Source of the DNA: Aminobacter ciceronei
GTDB lineage: Bacteria; Pseudomonadota; Alphaproteobacteria; Rhizobiales; Rhizobiaceae
Reading direction: 5' to 3'
Assembly: GCF_014138625.1 (NCBI RefSeq)
Contig: NZ_JACJHY010000021.1
Coordinates: 1 to 64,000, forward strand
DNA: 64,000 nt
Part shown: in pieces, positions 58,948 to 64,000 of the stretch
How positions within the stretch are numbered: position 1 is the first letter of the stretch
How the letters are laid out: every line of letters starts with the position of its first letter
Notes under the pieces: generated by a model
Database searches by the model: none
What the model saw: only the letters and a program-made list of their open reading frames with translations
What the model was told of the DNA's origin: nothing
Made by a program: the position numbers and the translations under genes

Positions 58948-60453
58948 ATGTTTGGCAGGAGAGGCAACGACGACGGTAATCGCCCCACGCCGGGGTTCCG
59001 TCCGCTCGCAACGACGCCGCCCCCCGCGGCATCGCCACAGGCCGCCGACACGCTGGTTGCTCCACGCCCCGCGGCGCCTGCGCCGGCTGCACCGGCAGCC
59101 GCGCCGCGGCGTAATTTCGAGCCGACGCCCTCCTATGCGCCAGAGCCGCGCAAGGCGCAGCGCGAGCGCAGCGAAAGCTATTACGACACCAAGAGCCAGG
59201 TGTTCTCGGCGCTGATCGACACCATCGATCTGTCGCAGCTTGCCAAGCTCGATCCTGAAAGCGCGCGTGAAGAAATCCGCGACATCGTCAACGACATCAT
59301 CGCGATCAAGAACTTCGCGATGTCGATCTCCGAGCAGGAAGAGCTGCTTGAGGACATCTGCAACGACGTGCTCGGCTACGGCCCCCTCGAACCGCTGCTG
59401 GCGCGCGACGAAATCGCCGACATCATGGTCAACGGGGCCAAGAACGTCTACATCGAAGTCAACGGCAAGGTCGAGCAGACCTCGATCCGCTTCCGCGACA
59501 ATCAGCAGTTGCTCAACATCTGCCAGCGTATCGTCAGCCAGGTCGGCCGCCGCGTCGACGAATCCTCCCCCATCTGCGATGCGCGCCTGCCCGACGGCTC
59601 GCGCGTCAACGTCATTGCGCCGCCATTGTCGATCGACGGCGCCGCCCTCACCATCCGCAAGTTCAAGAAAGACAAGCTGACGCTCGATCAGCTGGTCAAG
59701 TTCGGCGCGATCTCGCCACACGGCGCCGAAGTGCTGAAGATCATCGGCCGCGTCCGCTGCAACATCATCATCTCGGGCGGTACGGGCTCCGGCAAGACGA
59801 CGTTGCTCAACTGTCTGACCAACTACATCGACCGCGACGAACGCGTCATCACCTGCGAGGACTCGGCGGAACTGCAACTGCAGCAGCCGCATGTCGTGCG
59901 CCTCGAAACGCGCCCGCCCAACCTGGAAGGCGAGGGCGAGGTGACGATGCGCGACCTGGTCAAGAACTGCCTGCGCATGCGGCCCGAGCGCATCATCGTC
60001 GGCGAAGTGCGCGGACCGGAGGTGTTCGACCTTTTGCAGGCGATGAACACCGGCCATGACGGCTCGATGGGCACCATTCACTCCAACAGCCCACGCGAAT
60101 GCCTCAACCGTATCGAGGCGATGATCGCCATGGGCGGATATTCGTTGCCGCAGAAGACCGTGCGCGAGATCGTCGTCGGCTCCGTCGATATCATCATCCA
60201 GGCCGCCCGCCTGCGCGACGGTTCGCGCCGCATTACCCACATCACCGAGGTGATCGGTATGGAAGGCGACGTCATCATCACCCAGGATCTGGTGCTCTAC
60301 AACATCAAAGGCGAGGACCAGAACGGCAGGCTGATCGGCAGCCACGTCTCGACGGGCATCGGTCGGCCGCACTTCTGGGATCGTGCTCGCTACTACGGTG
60401 AGGAAGCACGTCTGGCGACCGCACTCGAAGCCATGGAAAAGGCTTCGGATTGA
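58948..60453 (+). CDS. cpaF: Secretion motor ATPase CpaF (TadA)
   Basis: CpaF is the hexameric ATPase that powers Flp pilus assembly. The 501-residue protein has a Pro/Ala-rich N-terminus (about residues 10-55), a helical N-domain and the VirB11/CpaF core. The core has Walker [14 protein letters not shown] (Gly277-Thr284), the Asp box [11 protein letters not shown] and the Walker B region [17 protein letters not shown], then the His box [17 protein letters not shown] site precedes the ATG. It precedes the platform genes tadB and tadC. Confidence 0.97.
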   Translation: MFGRRGNDDGNRPTPGFRPLATTPPPAASPQAADTLVAPRPAAPAPAAPAAAPRRNFEPTPSYAPEPRKAQRERSESYYDTKSQVFSALIDTIDLSQLAKLDPESAREEIRDIVNDIIAIKNFAMSISEQEELLEDICNDVLGYGPLEPLLARDEIADIMVNGAKNVYIEVNGKVEQTSIRFRDNQQLLNICQRIVSQVGRRVDESSPICDARLPDGSRVNVIAPPLSIDGAALTIRKFKKDKLTLDQLVKFGAISPHGAEVLKIIGRVRCNIIISGGTGSGKTTLLNCLTNYIDRDERVITCEDSAELQLQQPHVVRLETRPPNLEGEGEVTMRDLVKNCLRMRPERIIVGEVRGPEVFDLLQAMNTGHDGSMGTIHSNSPRECLNRIEAMIAMGGYSLPQKTVREIVVGSVDIIIQAARLRDGSRRITHITEVIGMEGDVIITQDLVLYNIKGEDQNGRLIGSHVSTGIGRPHFWDRARYYGEEARLATALEAMEKASD

Positions 60454-60479
60454 CATGCATAGGATGAGGATCTGACGCC

Positions 60480-61493
60480 ATGTTCGGCCTCGACGCCATG
60501 ATGCTGATCTTCGTTGTACTGGCCGGCTTGAGTGCCGGCGCGGTCGCCTATGCCTTCCTGTTCAACAGGATCGAGACCCAGGCCAACACCGACCGTCGCA
60601 TGGCCTTGGTCAGGCAGACGGAGTCGGACAAGTCGGTGGTCAAGGCCTCGCGCGACCGGGTCGCCGAAGTCGCCAAAAGGCGCAAGTCGGTCCAGGATAC
60701 TCTCAAGGAGCTCGAGGAAAAGCAGAAGGCCAAGGACCGCAACATCAAGAAGCCGCCGCTGCGCGTGCAGATCAGACAGGCCGGCATGTTGGTCACGATC
60801 GAGCGCTTCTACGTTTGTTCGGCGATCTGCGGTCTCGTCGTTACGTTGCTGGTCTATCTGGCGGGCGCGCCGCTGATCCTGCTGCCTGGCGCGCTGCTTG
60901 CCGGCAGCATTGGCTTGCCCAGGTGGTTCGTGTCCTTCCGTCGCGGCCGCCGCGTCAAGCAGTTCCTCGAGGAATTTCCCAATGCGCTCGACATCATCGT
61001 GCGCGCCGTGAAGTCAGGTCTCCCGCTCAATGATGGCATCCGCCTCATCGCTTCGGAATCGCCCGAACCCGTTCGCGGCGAATTCCGTCGCATGGTCGAG
61101 GCGCAGCAGGTGGGCATCTCCATCCCGGACGCTGCCTTGCGCATGACCGAGACAATGCCATGTCCCGAAGCCGGCTTCTTTGGCATCGTCATCCAGATTC
61201 AGAGCCAGGCGGGCGGCAATCTCTCCGAAGCGCTGGGCAATCTGTCGCGCGTGCTGCGCGACCGCAAGAAGATGAAGGCCAAGATTCAGGCGCTGTCGAT
61301 GGAAGCCAAGGCCTCGGCCGCGATCATCGGTTCGTTGCCGGTCGTTGTCGCCGTGCTCGTCTTCTTCTCGAGCCCGAACTACATCATGCCGTTGTTTGTC
61401 ACGAGCACCGGCCACCTCATCCTCGGCATTTCAGGCGTGTGGATGGCGATCGGCATCTTTGTGATGCGCAAGATGATGAACTTCGAGGTCTAG
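60480..61493 (+). CDS. tadB: Type II secretion F-family platform protein TadB
   Basis: A 337-residue inner-membrane platform protein that couples the CpaF motor to pilus assembly. It has an N-terminal helix (about residues 5-25), a charged segment (about 35-90), two helices (about 100-145), the T2SSF cytoplasmic domain (about 165-295; FLEEFPNALDIIVRAVKSGL is the signature) and two C-terminal helices. The ATG has a GAGGATC site. The tadC start follows four bases after its stop. Confidence 0.95.
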   Translation: MFGLDAMMLIFVVLAGLSAGAVAYAFLFNRIETQANTDRRMALVRQTESDKSVVKASRDRVAEVAKRRKSVQDTLKELEEKQKAKDRNIKKPPLRVQIRQAGMLVTIERFYVCSAICGLVVTLLVYLAGAPLILLPGALLAGSIGLPRWFVSFRRGRRVKQFLEEFPNALDIIVRAVKSGLPLNDGIRLIASESPEPVRGEFRRMVEAQQVGISIPDAALRMTETMPCPEAGFFGIVIQIQSQAGGNLSEALGNLSRVLRDRKKMKAKIQALSMEAKASAAIIGSLPVVVAVLVFFSSPNYIMPLFVTSTGHLILGISGVWMAIGIFVMRKMMNFEV

Positions 61494-61497
61494 GCCG

Positions 61498-62514
61498 ATG
61501 ACGGACCAGGTTGTTAAATCGCTTACCGATCCGTCCTTCCTCATCGCGCTGCTCGTCGCGATCGCGGTGTTCGCGACTGTGTTCACCGTCCTGCCGTCGT
61601 TGAGCGGAAATCCGCTCAAGGGGCGCATGAAGGCGGTTGCCCTTGAGCGCGACGAGCTGCGCGCCAAGCAACGCATGCGCCTTGCCGCCGAAGCCGACCG
61701 CCGCCACAAGGGCCTGCGCGAGCAGCAGTCGATCGGTATGCGCAACATCGTCGAGCGGCTCGACCTGCGCCGGGCACTCGTCGACGAAGCGACGCTCAAC
61801 AAGCTGAAGATCGCCGGTTTCCGCGGTCAGAACCCGCTGACGCGCTTCCTGTTCTTCCGTCTGGTCCTGCCGTTCGTCGGCCTGATGCTGGGCATACTCT
61901 ACATCTTTGTGCTTGGCGCGTTCCCCGACAAGCCGTTCCTGATGAAGGTTTTCATCTGCATCGTTCTGGCATATGCCGGCTTCTACGCACCGGTGCTTTA
62001 CGTCAACAACCGAGCCACCAAACGCAAGCAGTCGATCCAGGCGGCCTGGCCGGATGCGCTGGATTTGCTGTTGATCTGCGTCGAATCGGGCATGTCGGTG
62101 GAATCGGCGCTCCGCAAGGTTGCCGACGAGATCGGCGCGCAGTCTGTCGATCTCGCCGAGGAGTTCGTGCTCACCAATGCCGAGCTGTCCTACCTCACCG
62201 AACGCCGTCAGGCCTATGAAAACCTGGCCGGCCGTACAGGGCTTGATTCGGTCAAGTCCATCACCCAGGCGCTGATCCAGGCCGAGCGTTATGGTACGCC
62301 CGTCGCGCACGCGCTGCGCGTCCTGGCGGCCGAAAGCCGCGACATGCGCATGAACGCTGCGGAGAAGAAGGCGGCCGCACTGCCGCCCAAGCTCACCGTG
62401 CCGATGATCCTGTTCTTCCTGCCGGTGTTGTTTGCCGTCATCCTCGGCCCAGCCGGCATGCAGATCAGTGAGCGCGGCCTGATGGGCGACAAGCAGCAGT
62501 CAAGCAGCGAGTAG
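61498..62514 (+). CDS. tadC: Type II secretion F-family platform protein TadC
   Basis: The partner of TadB, 338 residues. An N-terminal helix (about 12-35) and a charged loop are followed by helices (about 118-170), the T2SSF domain (about 180-300; WPDALDLLLICVESGMSVES and FVLTNAELSYLTERRQAYEN are signatures) and a last helix. It ends the plus-strand cpa/tad gene run and converges with the tadD-like gene across a shared terminator. Confidence 0.95.
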   Translation: MTDQVVKSLTDPSFLIALLVAIAVFATVFTVLPSLSGNPLKGRMKAVALERDELRAKQRMRLAAEADRRHKGLREQQSIGMRNIVERLDLRRALVDEATLNKLKIAGFRGQNPLTRFLFFRLVLPFVGLMLGILYIFVLGAFPDKPFLMKVFICIVLAYAGFYAPVLYVNNRATKRKQSIQAAWPDALDLLLICVESGMSVESALRKVADEIGAQSVDLAEEFVLTNAELSYLTERRQAYENLAGRTGLDSVKSITQALIQAERYGTPVAHALRVLAAESRDMRMNAAEKKAAALPPKLTVPMILFFLPVLFAVILGPAGMQISERGLMGDKQQSSSE

Positions 62515-62536
62515 GGCAGCACCCTTCATCGAGGCA

Positions 62537-62568
62537 CAAAAAAGCCGCGTCATGACGCGGCTTCTTGC
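62537..62568. terminator. Bidirectional terminator between tadC and the TadD-like gene
   Basis: AAGCCGCG/CGCGGCTT around TCATGA is a perfect 22-base palindrome (62542-62563). On the minus strand it is followed by a run of T, so it terminates the TadD-like gene well; it also lies just after the tadC stop. Confidence 0.85.
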
Positions 62569-62587
62569 ATTGGCTCAGACGGTTCCG

Positions 62588-63397
62588 TCAGTTCTTCTTC
62601 GACTTGTCGTCCGCCTTGATCTGGTTCCATGCATTCTGCTGGGCCAGCATGCCCCTGAGGTAGCTGACATTGGCCTGCGCCTGCTCGGGCGAAAGCTCCT
62701 GGCTGGCAATCTGTTCGGCCTCGTCGAAGCGGCCCTGGAGCCCGACGGCAAGCGCCAGGTTCTGGCGCACGCGGCTGTCGGCGTCAGGCTGCGAAGCGGC
62801 CGAGCGGAGATAGGTCTCGGCCGATTTCAGGTCGCCTTCGAGCACATAGGACATGCCGAGATTGGACAGCACCGACGGCTCGTTCGGCTTGAGGTCGAGC
62901 GCCTTGCGATAGAGACCGCGCGCATCCTGGGTCTGGCCAAGCTGGTCGAGGATCGCGGCTTCCGCCGACACCAGCTTCCAGTCGGGATATTCAGGTGTCT
63001 GGGCGCGCCGCACGGCATCGAGCGCCGGCTGGAATTGTCCCGAGGCGGCGAGCGCCTTGCCATAGGCTGCGAGCACGTCGCGATCCTTGGGATAGCCGAT
63101 GGCGAGCTTGCGCATCACCGCCAGCGACTGGTCGGTCTGACCCTTGATCTGCAACGCCGAGGCATATTGCAGTGCCACCGGCTTGTTGTTGGGGTCGCGG
63201 GCATAGGTCCGTCCGATCTGGTCGACGGAGCCGCCGATCGCACCCGTCGACATTGTGTCGACCGCTTTGCCGCGTCCGATCGAGCCGGTCGTCATCCTGG
63301 AGGCGCCGCAGCCGGCGACGCTTGCCATCAGCAGCGTCAGCAAAGCCATTCGGGCGAGGCGTTTTCCCGTTGCGTTCATCGAGCGATTGGTCAACAT
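62588..63397 (-). CDS. tadD: TadD-like TPR lipoprotein
   Basis: A 269-residue outer-membrane lipoprotein. The signal peptide ends in the lipobox SVAGC (about residue 30). After a linker, four or more tetratricopeptide repeats cover about residues 65-235 (for example LYRKALDLKPNEPSVLSNLG and AETYLRSAASQPDADSRV). TadD proteins of this type help the secretin CpaC assemble, like a pilotin. It lies next to tadC but on the opposite strand, with its own terminator. ATG 63379 is an alternative start; the chosen one has a GGAGA site. Confidence 0.88.
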   Translation of the reverse strand: MLTNRSMNATGKRLARMALLTLLMASVAGCGASRMTTGSIGRGKAVDTMSTGAIGGSVDQIGRTYARDPNNKPVALQYASALQIKGQTDQSLAVMRKLAIGYPKDRDVLAAYGKALAASGQFQPALDAVRRAQTPEYPDWKLVSAEAAILDQLGQTQDARGLYRKALDLKPNEPSVLSNLGMSYVLEGDLKSAETYLRSAASQPDADSRVRQNLALAVGLQGRFDEAEQIASQELSPEQAQANVSYLRGMLAQQNAWNQIKADDKSKKN

Positions 63398-63466
63398 CGG
63401 CGACGGGTCTCCATTCGTTCGCGTGGCCGTTCACAGGCCATTTCCCCGCTTTGGAGAAATATTCTG

Positions 63467-63487
63467 TTAACCCTAACGGATGGTTAA
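63467..63487. promoter_or_regulatory. CtrA-like inverted pair TTAACC-N9-GGTTAA
   Basis: TTAACC (63467-63472) and GGTTAA (63482-63487) form an inverted pair. Read on the minus strand, the right half is the full rhizobial CtrA octamer TTAACCAT. It lies between the TadD-like gene (start 63397) and the aminopeptidase (start 63531) and could serve either. Confidence 0.45.
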
Positions 63488-63530
63488 GAACGCCTGACGG
63501 CACAGCCATCCGAGACTGAAGGAAGCCGAA

Positions 63531-64000
63531 ATGCCGGTCGAACTGTTCGAGCAAAAGCCCTCCGACGCACTGCCGATCCACCTTGTCGCCAAGGGCGGTC
63601 TCGAAAATGCCGGGCTCGCTGCTGACGTCTTGGCCTGGGCCAATGCCAACGGCTTCGCCGGCGAGGCTGGAAAGGTGCTGGCAATCCCCGGCGCGGATGG
63701 CAGGCTTGCCGGAGCGCTGTTCGGCATCGGCAATGGCGACAGCGGGCTTGCCTTCGGCGCGCTTGCGCGCAACCTGCCCGAAGGCAACTGGCACTTCCAG
63801 GGCGCGCCGGCGCAGCCTGAACTGGCAACATTGGGTGCTTCCCTCGGGGGCTATGTCTTTACCCGCTACGGCAAGAAGCCGGGCAGGGCGCTTGGCCTCG
63901 AACTGCCCGCCGGTGTCGACATGGCACGGCTGCACCGCATCGTTGATGCGGTGTTCCTCGTCCGCGACCTGGTCAACACGCCGACCAACGACATGGGCCC
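63531..64000 (+). CDS. pepA: Leucyl aminopeptidase, M17 family (3' end outside window)
   Basis: The first 156 residues of an M17 cytosolic aminopeptidase, cut by the right window edge. The N-terminal macro-like domain (MPVELFEQKPSDALPIHLVA onward) is short and divergent, as usual. The visible end, VFLVRDLVNTPTNDMGP, is the linker signature of M17 enzymes just before the catalytic domain. The metal-binding motif lies beyond the edge. A GAAGGAA site precedes the ATG. It is divergent from the TadD-like gene. Confidence 0.9.
   Translation, partial: MPVELFEQKPSDALPIHLVAKGGLENAGLAADVLAWANANGFAGEAGKVLAIPGADGRLAGALFGIGNGDSGLAFGALARNLPEGNWHFQGAPAQPELATLGASLGGYVFTRYGKKPGRALGLELPAGVDMARLHRIVDAVFLVRDLVNTPTNDMG

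Overview
The window is about 64 kb of GC-rich DNA packed with chromosomal housekeeping genes. It looks like an alphaproteobacterium of the order Hyphomicrobiales (Rhizobiales), most likely Phyllobacteriaceae (Mesorhizobium/Aminobacter-like). Reasons: the gene order tsaB-rimI-olsA/miaB-phoH-ybeY-corC-lnt-XRE-metK-trmB, an irr gene beside fabA-fabB-fabI, the rpsT-dnaA-dnaN-recF block, the ylxR-L7Ae fusion between nusA and infB, and intergenic inverted repeats of a kind I associate with Mesorhizobium relatives. The species call is inference from remembered gene order, not a database match.

Layout. 1-3.1 kb: 3' end of malate synthase G, then tRNA t6A gene tsaB, rimI and an OlsA/PlsC acyltransferase. 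3.2-3.9 kb: a lower-GC outer-membrane beta-barrel gene on the minus strand that interrupts this order. 4.1-12.7 kb: miaB, phoH, ybeY, corC, lnt, an XRE regulator, metK behind a hairpin-rich leader, and trmB. 13-19.5 kb: a tricarboxylate-type uptake locus, with a TctE/TctD two-component pair divergent from an orphan periplasmic binding protein and tctCBA. 19.7 kb: a 54-residue gene on the minus strand. 20.1-31.4 kb: the translation/RNA cluster rimP-nusA-ylxR-infB-rbfA-truB, a CorA gene broken by an in-frame stop, then rpsO and pnp. 31.4-34.6 kb: an unknown gene, an RsmC-like methyltransferase and a GGDEF/EAL protein with a degenerate cyclase site. 34.8-38.7 kb: fabA-fabB-fabI, irr and an SH3 protein. 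38.8-43 kb: a D-2-hydroxyacid dehydrogenase facing a coupled operon of a MoeB-like protein, a GNAT acetyltransferase and the two aconitase-X subunits. 43-51.3 kb: recF, dnaN, dnaA, rpsT, enoyl-CoA hydratase, mutM, deoB. 51.4-63.4 kb: a complete-looking Tad/Flp pilus locus. 63.5 kb to the right edge: the start of a leucyl aminopeptidase.

How the genes work together. The Tad locus holds pilin (flp), prepilin peptidase (cpaA), CpaB, secretin CpaC, lipoprotein CpaD, localisation ATPase CpaE, motor ATPase CpaF, platform proteins TadB/TadC, a TadD-like TPR lipoprotein and two TadE/G pseudopilin-like proteins. A free-standing secretin N-domain protein is divergent from the pilin. CtrA-like TTAACCAT motifs near cpaB and near tadD hint at cell-cycle control. 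The tct locus pairs a sensor system with its probable transporter, and a direct repeat with one-helical-turn spacing upstream of tctC is a candidate TctD operator.

Most of the window is conserved core genome, and I see no obvious new defence or mobile system. The items most worth a second look are the interrupted corA, the metK leader, the terminator-like hairpin just before rimP, the 54-residue gene, the orphan binding protein in the tct locus, the aconitase-X/GNAT/MoeB operon and the stand-alone pilus N-domain protein.
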